The position numbers and the translations under genes were made by a program. From Fragum whitleyi (lineage: Eukaryota > Mollusca > Bivalvia > Cardiida > Cardiidae), in assembly GCA_948146395.1 (NCBI GenBank), contig OX411559.1, positions 37,764,715 to 37,828,714 on the forward strand: a stretch of DNA of 64,000 nt. The letters are read 5' to 3'. The notes under the pieces are model-generated. The model did not search any database and was not told where the DNA came from. It saw only the letters and a list, made by a program, of their open reading frames with translations. Position 1 is the stretch's first letter. Every line of letters begins with the position of its first letter. Below are positions 22,301-25,820 of the stretch, piece after piece.

Positions 22301-22717
22301 CTATTTTCACAAGTTGAACAAAAAATAATTCTATTTCCTTAATGTAAAAATGGGATGAAATGTTAAAATTTTAGGACAAATTATCTCAAAGGGCATCATT
22401 GTAAATATGATAATTTGGGAACAGCATGATGTGATAAGTGAGTGTAAAATAGGTTCTGTTTAGATAATGCTAAATAGGGAGAAATGGATGAAATCTGGAA
22501 ATTATCTTTTGATAATTTCACTGGTACTGATCGTTTTCAATATTCTACCTGAAAGAATGTAAAAAAAAAATCTGTTATTGTTTGGATTTGTTTTTACAGC
22601 GGAGATGGGAGTAGTAGTCGCCATTCCTCCGACCACAGCGACGACAGAAATCAGTGTGTTATTGCTCGCGCTGTCACCTTACATCCTGACATGATGAAAG
22701 TCATGTATTTTGCATAG
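1352..22717 (+). CDS. AGO2: Argonaute, AGO1/2 (miRNA) class: 3' half, with alternative exons
   Basis: Guide-RNA-binding effector of RNA silencing. Visible exons: 1352-1399, 1743-1865, 5821-5954, 6431-6615, 10413-10572, then 11113-11203 or 11744-11834, 12569-12763, 13388-13624, 14712-14911, then 17361-17469 or 22600-22717. Phases agree at every junction, giving 493 or 496 residues, which matches human AGO2 from about residue 365 to its end. Seen: the L2 start ([12 protein letters not shown]), the MID pocket ([27 protein letters not shown]; equivalent to Y529, K533, Q545, K566 and K570 of human AGO2) and PIWI with the DEDH residues ([39 protein letters not shown]). An intact tetrad predicts slicer competence. 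N, L1 and PAZ exons lie left of the window. Introns are dense in foldback repeats. Whether it is named AGO1 or AGO2 is convention, since many invertebrates have one gene of this class. Confidence 0.97.
1506..1556. repeat. Fragment of the GGTAGTGGACCC foldback family
   Basis: Holds CATTAGGAAACCTTGGTCAAC and the following arm seen in full copies at 12199, 20711, 25265 and 40224. Only part of one arm remains. Confidence 0.45.
1743..1865 (+). CDS. AGO2: AGO exon: L2 linker
   Basis: The 123-nt exon (41 codons, phase 0 to 0) follows acceptor CTTTTAG and is closed by GTAAGA. It encodes [19 protein letters not shown] through [15 protein letters not shown], the conserved L2 segment between PAZ and MID. 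Confidence 0.95.
1908..2076 (+). mobile_element. tRNA-headed SINE, 5' part (broken by an insertion)
   Basis: Positions 1908-1970 look like a tRNA. GCCGCCG pairs with TGGCGGC, an A-box-like TGGTAGCACGACGG is present, and the B box is GGTTCGATCCC. A body with CTATTTGTCTCTCACCAA and AGCTGGAGGCTAGGAAAGG follows. The 3' part resumes at 3021, so 944 bp were inserted. Comparison with the copy at 3455-3736 shows the join. The missing CCA and the attached body argue against a working tRNA gene. Confidence 0.75.
2081..2222. repeat. Long foldback hairpin
   Basis: AGAATAGATGGTTGGTGAC and the sequence after it are repeated inverted at the right end (GTCACCAACCATCTATTCT). The arms are about 40 bp and near perfect. 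A second small palindrome lies between them (GAATTTATC / GATAAATTC). It sits inside the SINE and directly next to the element at 2223-3020. Confidence 0.7.
2223..3020. mobile_element. Non-autonomous element with TTTATCCTGTYAC ends
   Basis: Ends TTTATCCTGTTAC (2223-2235) and GTGACAGGATAAA (3008-3020) are inverted with one mismatch. With the hairpin on its left it interrupts a SINE. A 74-codon open frame at 2692-2916 resembles nothing I know and is probably chance. Confidence 0.5.
3021..3113 (+). mobile_element. SINE 3' part, continuing 1908-2076
   Basis: Starts GAGAAATACCAGGAATCCAT and ends GTTGAAAGTGGCGTTAAAC plus CATTCAATCAATT, the tail shared by copies at 3455-3736, 39125-39412 and, reversed, 38058, 48600 and 55148. 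Confidence 0.75.
3118..3269. repeat. Foldback hairpin ending GATAGAGAGAA
   Basis: GATAGAGAGAA and AGTGTCTTAAAA on the left are repeated inverted as TTTTAAGACACT and TTCTCTCTATC on the right. The inner region holds a second inverted pair (GGGAGAAATTAT / ATAATTTCTCCC). No coding capacity. Confidence 0.65.
3455..3736 (+). mobile_element. SINE, mollusc type, near complete
   Basis: A worn tRNA-like head (GTTTGATTCTTGGG) is followed by the CTATTTGTCTCTCACCAATGG body, AGCTGGAGGCTAGGAAAGGATG, and the tail AACCATTGTTAGGTGCTCC ... GTTGAAAGTGGCATAAAAC. It is unbroken and shows how the 1908/3021 copy was joined. Confidence 0.75.
3737..4057. other. Intron with a weak inverted repeat
   Basis: Around 3800-3880, GCAAATTTTACCCTGC and a GCATGGTATAAAATGC stretch form a loose inverted repeat. 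Positions 3900-3960 resemble part of the family at 48340-48420. Nothing coding seen. Confidence 0.4.
4058..4958 (-). mobile_element. Probable solo LTR, minus orientation
   Basis: Read on the minus strand the segment begins TGTTACAG and ends GTCGCTACA, the TG..CA form common in Gypsy-type LTRs. A strong TATA box (TATAAATA within GCCTATAAATAGGAG) lies near 4783-4797. Base composition is more GC-rich than its surroundings. I see no clear 5-bp duplication (TATAT left, TAAGG right), so the right border is uncertain. No gag or pol frames are next to it. A promoter-bearing repeat of another class is the alternative. Confidence 0.45.
4959..5601. other. Intron, no recognised feature
   Basis: Mostly unique-looking sequence. 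Contains AAAATGGCGGATGACAG near 5155, a YY1-like motif whose reading frame stops after six codons. No exon found. Confidence 0.4.
5602..5673. repeat. 72-nt hairpin family, copy 1
   Basis: ATGGCACAGTGCAAAACAG then TTGTAACTGCCTATA is mirrored by TATAGGCAGTTACAA then CTGTTTTGCGCTGAGCCAT, leaving a loop of about 5 nt. Other copies: 21095, 24919, 30321, 40622, 40760, 47781, 56533. The size is that of a pre-miRNA. It lies in an AGO intron. Confidence 0.85.
5821..5954 (+). CDS. AGO2: AGO exon: end of L2, start of MID
   Basis: Acceptor ATTTTCAG, donor GTAGGC, 134 nt, phase 0 to 2. Encodes [20 protein letters not shown] through [15 protein letters not shown], matching the conserved GVWDMR..QF and [10 protein letters not shown] blocks of AGO-clade proteins. 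Confidence 0.96.
6431..6615 (+). CDS. AGO2: AGO exon: MID domain
   Basis: Acceptor GGATTACAG, donor GTGAGT, 185 nt, phase 2 to 1. Encodes [43 protein letters not shown] and ends KTPVY. The Tyr is equivalent to human AGO2 Y529, which stacks on the guide 5' base. Confidence 0.97.
6693..6841. repeat. Foldback family GAGATGAAGA..GATTTCAT
   Basis: GAGATGAAGAAGGGATTTGT then GATTTCATTGAGG is mirrored by CCTCAAAGAAATC then AACAAATCTTCTCTTAA. An inner pair is TGTATGAAT / ATTCATACA. Related copies: 14200-14345 and 50427-50645. Confidence 0.65.
6842..7423. other. AGO intron, no recognised feature
   Basis: AT-rich sequence with no exon-like frame. Positions 7140-7160 hold a fragment resembling the GGGGCAT end of the family that follows. 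Confidence 0.4.
7559..8754. mobile_element. Tc1/mariner-like non-autonomous element, TA target site
   Basis: Ends CAGTAAAACCCCTC (left) and GAGGGGTTTTACTG (right) are perfect inverts, flanked by TA on both sides (7557-7558 and 8755-8756). Length 1196 bp. Inner repeats of the words GGTCTTAATAGCGGGG and GGTCGTAATAGCGGGG-like motifs recur near both ends. Open frames of about 100 codons are present in several frames but show no transposase motif. Confidence 0.7.
8893..10265 (-). mobile_element. Dispersed element, reverse copy of 38603-38995, broken by an insertion
   Basis: GACCTACATCGCG, CCCCGTTGAATATTTT, GATATTACAC and the block ending CAGCCTCGTTTTTATT mirror the sequence at 38603-38995. The match stops at 9197 and resumes at 10226 (TAGATGACTTATTTAATAAA), so 9198-10225 was inserted into it. 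Confidence 0.65.
9198..10225 (+). mobile_element. Dispersed tandem-repeat element, AGCTCCACTGGC type
   Basis: Starts AGCTCCACTGGCTGAAAGCC with a CCGTCCGTGTGTGTGTCCG tract, then about five imperfect units near 160 bp containing ATGGGCGGAGGTCATTTCTC and GATGGATATCAACCAAATTT. It ends CAAGCCATTCATGGCTTTC TAGT. A second copy is 31937-33302. The repeated short open frames are not genes. Confidence 0.7.
10413..10572 (+). CDS. AGO2: AGO exon: MID guide-5' pocket
   Basis: Acceptor CTATTTCAG, donor GTTAGT, 160 nt, phase 1 to 2. Encodes [19 protein letters not shown] and [21 protein letters not shown] and the two Lys correspond to human AGO2 K533, Q545, C546, K566 and K570, which bind the 5' phosphate. 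Confidence 0.97.
10573..11112. other. AGO intron
   Basis: A 540-bp intron upstream of the first alternative exon. No repeat family recognised. It is a place to look for splicing-control sequences. Confidence 0.5.
11113..11203 (+). CDS. AGO2: AGO alternative PIWI exon, version a
   Basis: Acceptor GTGTTCTAG, donor GTGAGT, 91 nt, phase 2 to 0. Encodes [16 protein letters not shown] then [15 protein letters not shown]. The Asp of GADV is the first catalytic residue of PIWI (human AGO2 D597). It differs from version b at five of thirty residues (S/T, M/V, F/L, K/A, R/K) but at 16 of the 25 codons for unchanged residues, so the duplication is old and the protein is constrained. Joining a to b reads b out of frame and hits TGA after 21 codons. 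Confidence 0.92.
11744..11834 (+). CDS. AGO2: AGO alternative PIWI exon, version b
   Basis: Acceptor CTCTTTACAG, donor GTAAGT, 91 nt, phase 2 to 0. Encodes [16 protein letters not shown] then [15 protein letters not shown]. It is closer than version a to the usual [14 protein letters not shown](K)KPS form (Leu before GAD, Lys before PSIAA). Skipping both versions also shifts the next exon into a TGA, so exactly one is needed per mRNA. Confidence 0.93.
12055..12092. repeat. Short perfect palindrome in AGO intron
   Basis: GAATTGAAGACTGTTT and AAACAGTCTTCAATTC are adjacent inverts about 220 bp downstream of alternative exon b. It could form a hairpin in pre-mRNA. Confidence 0.6.
12199..12357. 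repeat. GGTAGTGGACCC foldback MITE, copy 1
   Basis: Left arm GTAGTAGACCCGTAATGG, right arm ending TACACTACCTTAA; the centre is AGGTTTCCTAATGATTTAGG. Other copies at 12922, 20711, 25265 and 40224 begin and end with TTAA. Confidence 0.7.
12569..12763 (+). CDS. AGO2: AGO exon: PIWI, second and third catalytic residues
   Basis: Acceptor CACCTCTAG, donor GTAAGT, 195 nt, phase 0 to 0. Encodes [39 protein letters not shown] and [16 protein letters not shown]. The Glu of HRQEII is equivalent to E637 and the Asp of YRDGV to D669 of human AGO2. Confidence 0.97.
12922..13044. repeat. GGTAGTGGACCC foldback MITE, copy 2 (shortened)
   Basis: Starts TTAAGGTAGTGGAGCCGTAA and ends TTACGGGTCCACTACCTTGA. The centre CATTAGGAAACCTTGG is present, but part of the left arm is lost. 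Confidence 0.7.
13165..13380 (-). repeat. GATAATTGTCGAGGC foldback family, reverse copy
   Basis: Contains CATATGATATTTTTTATGAT then GATAATTGTCTCGGCAGAGC followed by CTCGACAATTATCAATTC, a hairpin around GGCAGAGCC. It ends 7 bp before an AGO exon, so it contributes to that intron's 3' end region. Confidence 0.65.
13388..13624 (+). CDS. AGO2: AGO exon: PIWI core
   Basis: Acceptor CTTTGCAG, donor GTGGGT, 237 nt, phase 0 to 0. Encodes [55 protein letters not shown] and ends [10 protein letters not shown]. Near-complete identity with AGO-clade consensus. Confidence 0.97.
13685..14060. repeat. Inverted and repeated TATGTTTTCGGGTC segments
   Basis: ATTAATATTATTGCATTAAATG and the TATGTTTTCGGGTC segment are followed by an inverted GGATTAATCAGTAATATT, and TATGTTTTCGGGTCTC recurs near 14012. 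Probably the remains of a foldback element. Confidence 0.4.
14200..14345. repeat. Foldback family GAGATGAAGA..GATTTCAT, copy 2
   Basis: AAGAGTATTTATTAGTTTCAT with GGAGGAATGAAACTAAAAAC and CACACTAAG pairs with GTGTGGTAAAGTTTTTAG, TTTCATGTCTCCATGAAG and CTCTTCATCTCTT. A half copy follows at about 14370-14410. Confidence 0.6.
14440..14672. repeat. Foldback element with GGGACCATCTGGGAA arms
   Basis: Left GTTACCCGAAAAGGGACC then ATCTGGGAAG is mirrored by TTCCCAGATGGTCCCC then TTTCAAGTGATGGGTCAC. A related copy at 24190-24450 splits a SINE. It ends about 40 bp before an AGO exon. Confidence 0.6.
14712..14911 (+). CDS. AGO2: AGO exon: PIWI C-terminal part with catalytic His
   Basis: Acceptor CAACACAG, donor GTAGGG, 200 nt, phase 0 to 2. 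Encodes [54 protein letters not shown] and [12 protein letters not shown]. The His of YYAHL is equivalent to H807 and completes DEDH. Confidence 0.97.
14957..15211 (-). mobile_element. piggyBac-like MITE (CCCTTGTC ends), copy 2
   Basis: TTAACCCTTGTCGTGCTGAA to TTCAGCATGACAAGAGTTAA, reversed relative to the copy at 1084. The TTAA duplications are 14957-14960 and 15208-15211. Confidence 0.75.
15410..15735. repeat. GATAATTGTCGAGGC foldback family
   Basis: GGAATTGATAATTGCCTC next to GACAATTATCAATTCC forms the hairpin, followed by the CATATGGGATGTTATCACAT block. Length about 320 bp; same layout as 16615-16930. Confidence 0.65.
15963..16482. mobile_element. TTAA/CCCTTT MITE with a nested insertion
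   Basis: TTAACCCTTTGCTGTTTAATC to ACAGGAAAGGGTTAA (TTAA at 15963 and 16479). Inner hairpin AAGAAATTGCTTCTGAC / AAGCAATTTCTT. Intact copies at 34752-34982 and 54360-54589 show that 16008-16305 is an insertion. Confidence 0.75.
16008..16305 (+). mobile_element. ATGCCCCC element, short nested copy
   Basis: Begins ATGCCCCCGTTTCGAGAGAT with the inverted CGGGGGCAT, then GTCTGTCTGTCTGTCC tracts, AAGGTCAAGGTCATGTGAC and the end GGGGGCATTGGTGTTTCAC. The reverse copy is 59612-59917. Confidence 0.7.
16615..16930. repeat. GATAATTGTCGAGGC foldback family
   Basis: Contains AACGAGGTTGGGGGAATAG, GATAATTGTGGAGGCTCTGC and GAGACAATTATCAACTCCC, then the CATATGGGATGTTATCACAT block. Confidence 0.65.
17361..17469 (+). 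CDS. AGO2: AGO alternative last exon, version 1
   Basis: Acceptor ACTTTACAG, phase 2, 36 codons then TAA. Encodes [20 protein letters not shown] then [20 protein letters not shown] is the usual AGO C-terminus, which lies in the PIWI fold. The Ser/acid run corresponds to the human S824-S834 phosphorylation cluster. No AATAAA is close by, so its 3' end is not located. Confidence 0.93.
17470..18223. other. 3' UTR of version 1 and intron sequence, with a hairpin
   Basis: A hairpin at 17877-17957 pairs AAATAACGGCTGAAAAAATC with GATTTTTCAGCCGTTATTT. TGACGTCA (CRE type) lies at 17752-17759 near ATGGCGTTAGCC. No further exon recognised. Confidence 0.5.
18224..19731 (+). mobile_element. Dispersed tandem-repeat element, AGTCCCCCACCGG type
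   Basis: Starts AGTCCCCCACCGGTAACCGG then TTGGGGGACTAT and a CCGTCTGTCTGTCCGTCCG tract. It continues with about nine imperfect 155-bp units (CTTCAAACTTTGTACACTTA, GAGGACAAGTGTCATGT, TTTTTGAGTTATTGCCC) and ends TGGGGGACTCC...CACTTGTTT. Units differ by a few substitutions each. Short open frames repeat with the unit and are not genes. Confidence 0.75.
19732..20154. other. AGO intron, no recognised feature
   Basis: AT-rich, with AAATAAAAGG near 19910. Nothing coding or repeated recognised. Confidence 0.4.
20155..20621. mobile_element. MITE with TGTCGGMTAAYCCTGCGCA ends
   Basis: Left end TGTCGGCTAACCCTGCGCA (20155-20173) and right end TGCGCAGGATTATCCGACA (20603-20621) are inverted with two mismatches. 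A third related stretch, TTGGCTAAACCTGCGCAGCC, lies inside. No target duplication is obvious. Confidence 0.6.
20711..20875. repeat. GGTAGTGGACCC foldback MITE, copy 3
   Basis: TTAAGGTATTGGACCCGTAA to TTACGGGTCCACTACCTTAA with centre CCTAATGATTTTCATTAGG. The TTAA target form is intact. Confidence 0.75.
21095..21166. repeat. 72-nt hairpin family, copy 2
   Basis: ATGGCTCAGCATGAAACAAT then TGTAACTGCCTAT pairs with ATAGGCAGTTACA then ACTGTTTCGTGCTGAACCAT. Both arms carry the GAAACA variant, whereas both arms of copy 1 carry AAAACAG. It lies in an AGO intron. Confidence 0.85.
21167..21933. other. AGO intron, no recognised feature
   Basis: No exon. Two stretches near 21290-21320 and 21620-21665 (ATCATGTTACATTTAAATC / ATCATGTTGCATTTAAATC) are direct repeats. 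Confidence 0.4.
21934..22166 (+). repeat. Three-unit tandem repeat, about 77 bp
   Basis: Three units of TTTTTAGAAGACAATTCC then AATGAATGGCAGAATTCCAT and TTAGTTACT...AGAAGCAACTTTA, differing by a few substitutions. Not seen elsewhere in the window. Confidence 0.7.
22235..22500. repeat. Dispersed repeat GATAATTGTTTCAGTGTAAGA family
   Basis: Has AAGATCAATTAATCTTTCA, GAGTGAACAAC and a TTAGGACAAATTATCTCAAA stretch. Related copies: 41460-41830, 47950-48420 and 49395-49560. Confidence 0.5.
22600..22717 (+). CDS. AGO2: AGO alternative last exon, version 2
   Basis: Acceptor TTTTTACAG, phase 2, 39 codons then TAG. Encodes [19 protein letters not shown] then [20 protein letters not shown]. It is three residues longer than version 1, with a richer Ser/His/Asp run and several Ser-acidic sites. 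It shares ARAVT.HPD..K.MYFA, so it fills the same place in the fold. It lies 5.1 kb downstream of version 1. Confidence 0.93.
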
Positions 22718-23204
22718 GGTTCATGATAGACTACATGATACAATTAAGGTGGGTTAGGATTTATATGTTCGAGAATCCTAAGATTTCTTTTGGGAATTAT
22801 CACACACTTGGGTTGAAATTATATGACGCAGCGCTGCGCAATATATCCCAATTAGAGATGTTAAGGTACTTGAAAATATTAATCCTAAAGAACCCACCTT
22901 GGCTATGTAGACCAGGCCATTGATCAGGATGGAAAATGTTTGTGAATGTTGAAAAATGGCACCCTGCTTTGCATCTAAGGATACATGCAAAGCAGGGTTT
23001 CAATTCTTCAACATTCCGCAAATGTTTTCATCTTGAACGCTTGGTAGTAATCAAAGTTTCTATCATATTTGGGAAACATTAAGTATTGTAAGAACGGCTA
23101 ATGGGAGTTTTAGTTTTAGTACTTTGTGGCTCGCCTACAGTATTTGGCATAACAAAAAAAAAATCTTAAAAACTTCATTGATGTAATAATAATGCTTGTG
23201 TTAG
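22718..23204. other. AGO 3' UTR (version 2) with a hairpin
   Basis: Hairpin at 22928-23033 pairs ATGGAAAATGTTTGTGAATG then ACCCTGCTTTGCAT with ATGCAAAGCAGGGT then CATTCCGCAAATGTTTTCAT. If transcribed it would place a long duplex about 210 nt after the stop codon. Confidence 0.5.
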
Positions 23205-23285
23205 AAATAATAAGAATTTATTGTTCAGGTGCTCCAGCCTCTGCGATATGACTAAGATTGTTAAAAGCGGCATTTAAACACTACT
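23205..23285 (+). mobile_element. SINE 3' end fragment
   Basis: ATTGTTCAGGTGCTCCAGCC then GCGATATGACTAAG and TGTTAAAAGCGGCATTTAAA match the SINE tail. Confidence 0.6.
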
Positions 23286-24090
23286 AATTTCAAAATACTT
23301 ATCTACTCTTTTATATTTAGAATGATCTTGGGTAACAAATTTAACTTTATTATCATATACTAATATGTTGTATTTTGGGCCGGAGGCCTATATTTACGTA
23401 AATAAACATTATTCTATTAAACCCCATTCAAACAAAACAAGTTTATATTGTTTCAAATCATGAATGGGTTGAAAAAAGTTGAATTTCATTTAAAGTTACA
23501 TAGATATGGACTTTTTCTTTGTTTAGCAACAATCATGATAATAATAGTCAAATATTGTGCAAACGACAGATGTTGATTTTAGAAATTGCAATACAGTTGG
23601 AATATATTTATAATTGTGTATGTATGTAAATAGCTTGTATAGATGTATCATGTAAAAAATTGATTCCAAAATGGCGGGATATTTTGTTACATTGTCATTT
23701 GTTATTGCAATATGTTAGTTTAAATTTGAAAGGCACAATGCCATATTTGACCCATTCTCACACATTTACGCTTTTTGACAGACTCCAAAATAACAAAAAC
23801 CGAAAAAGTATATTGAAAACATTGTGAAAAAGGAATAAATTGCTTGTTACAAGCAATTTCTTTCTTGTCCATAATGTTTTCTTCCCCACAAAAGAATAGG
23901 TTTTCAAAATTTCTTCAACTTCCTGGAAATACAACAAGTCTTAAGTTTTGTCTAAAAATGGGTTAACGGATCTTATAGCTGAGTAAGGCCAATAATTGTG
24001 CCTGAATAGAATATTTTCATTTATTACATTCCTTAAATCATGATTACTAAGTCTGTCCTGATTTTGTTGGGATTGTCACCAAAGCGCAGT
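23286..24090. other. Region after AGO, with a possible poly(A) signal and hairpin
   Basis: AATAAA at about 23400 could end the AGO transcript. AATTGCTTGTTACAAGCAATT near 23837 is the hairpin centre of the CCCTTT MITE family; the edges (GACCCATTC, ATGGGTTAA) are worn. No gene recognised. Confidence 0.4.
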
Positions 24091-24560
24091 TATTAGTCCC
24101 TCTGACTCATAATTGCTAATCCAAGACTGGATCCCTGATAGGAGCTCACATCTCGACAGAAATTTGTCTCCCACCAATGAGTAAATAATTGTGACCCATC
24201 ACGGAAAAAAGGGACCAACTGGATAGCATTTAAAGTTTTTACCCTAGTCAGACTTCCCAGGTTATGGAGACTGGCTAGAGTCAATTATTTTGCACTATAC
24301 TTATTTTCTGCATCTAGAATGATCAATCTTCCTTTCTTTGAAAGATTTTTAGAAATGAGAAGACTGGTTGACCTCTTCCGGAACAAATCTCTTTTTGGGA
24401 TTTTAATTTAGGGAGCTTTTCACATGACGGGTCACACTTGTAAACTTTACTGGAAGGATGAAGTTATAGTCCTGGTGTTAACAGTACCAGAAATCTATGG
24501 CTAGGTGCTCCAGTCAACAAAATAGACCTTTAATATTAAGTTTGAAGTTTGAAAAATAAA
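24091..24560 (+). mobile_element. SINE split by a foldback insertion
   Basis: The body TTTGTCTCCCACCAATGAG up to about 24190 and the tail ATCTATGGCTAGGTGCTCCA from 24495 belong to one SINE. Between them, 24190-24450 begins TGACCCATCACGG and ends CATGACGGGTCACA and matches the foldback at 14440-14672. Confidence 0.55.
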
Positions 24561-24918
24561 TGTTAAGACTCAATTGAATTAATTCATGCTTTATGAAAAT
24601 GTATTGAAATGAAGCAGTTTAATTTATTAAGCTGCTACAAAGAGCCTCCATAAAAAAAGGATAGAAAAAAATCATTTTACAGATCAAATTTTTATGATCA
24701 AATATTTGTAAACCACCTTCAAACCAACAAAAGGATATAAATGTGGCTTGTCTTGCAAAATTGGAACCATCACCATGTAGTCTGATACTTGTCTACACTG
24801 CTTGCTCTAATAAAGGCCCATACCCAATTTAGAGGTTTATGCACCTTTTCCCCAATCAAATGTTTATTCTCTCATTTTATTTAGTTTAGGCCATTTTTCA
24901 CTGTCTGAACAAATATCC
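24561..24918. other. No recognised feature
   Basis: AT-rich sequence without exon-like frames or a recognised repeat family. Confidence 0.35.
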
Positions 24919-24993
24919 ATGGCTCTGCAGGAATCAGTTGTTGTAACTGCCTATATGTTTATAGGCAGTTAGAACTGTTTCACACTGAGCCAC
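24919..24993. repeat. 72-nt hairpin family, copy 3
   Basis: ATGGCTCTGCAGGAATCAGT and TGTAACTGCCTATA face TATAGGCAGTTAGAACTG and TTTCACACTGAGCCA. The left arm carries a small disruption. Confidence 0.75.
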
Positions 24994-25264
24994 TGATATG
25001 TAGCATAGCCTCTAATAAAAGCCTATCCCTTTCTAATGGAAATGCAACAAATCTAATAGAGCCCTGGGTTTCTATAAGAGCTTTTACAGTAATCACCAAT
25101 ATTTGGGGCATATTAATCACTATTACCCAAGTTAAATAAGTAAAAAGCAGATGGATTGCCAAAGATCAGACTGCACAAAAATGTGTATATTTTGTGAACA
25201 GCATAACAAGGGTTCATTCTATTTCAAAGATGTCCCCCCAATATTGCAATACAAGCTGTACATC

Positions 25265-25427
25265 TTAAGGTAGTGGACCCGTAATAGTTCTGCAATATTT
25301 CGGACTACATATCCTTTCCCAATGTTAACCGAGGTTTTCTGATGAAAAGCATTAGGAAACCTTGGTTAACACTGTAAAAGTTCATTACTTCTGAGGCGTT
25401 GCAAAACTATTACCGGTTCACTACCTT
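25265..25427. repeat. GGTAGTGGACCC foldback MITE, copy 4
   Basis: TTAAGGTAGTGGACCCGTAA to TTACCGGTTCACTACCTTT, with a CTGATGAAAAGCATTAGG centre. The right TTAA is lost. Confidence 0.7.
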
Positions 25428-25820
25428 TTTATAGACCATTACTAATTTGATCAAAATGTTCAAATAACAACGAAACCATTTTAACCAGAACAAATTATTG
25501 AACCACCGTAGGATCAAATAAATCCAAGCTAGAAAAATTCCATGATTTTTCAAACCAGTGCGAAATTGTAGATATTTTCAAGTTACATCAATTATGATTG
25601 GATGATTTTAATTTGAAGAACCAATCAAAGACTATATATGTCTGTTTCAGGCTGAGTTTTGAAACAAAAATCTTGAGTTAAAAATTTCTATGTTTTTCTA
25701 AACCAGTCTATGTAGACACACTTTAGGTTTAGTTATAACTATCTGGATTGGATCAATTCATTTGAGTAACCAATCAAAGACTAGTTAAGAAAAATGTACC
25801 TGACTGGTTTTGGAGTTTTT
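25428..25820. other. No gene; two related direct segments
   Basis: AACCAGTGCGAAATTG...GAACCAATCAAAGACTA near 25550-25640 is loosely repeated at 25700-25800 (GTAACCAATCAAAGACTA). Otherwise nothing recognised. Confidence 0.35.
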
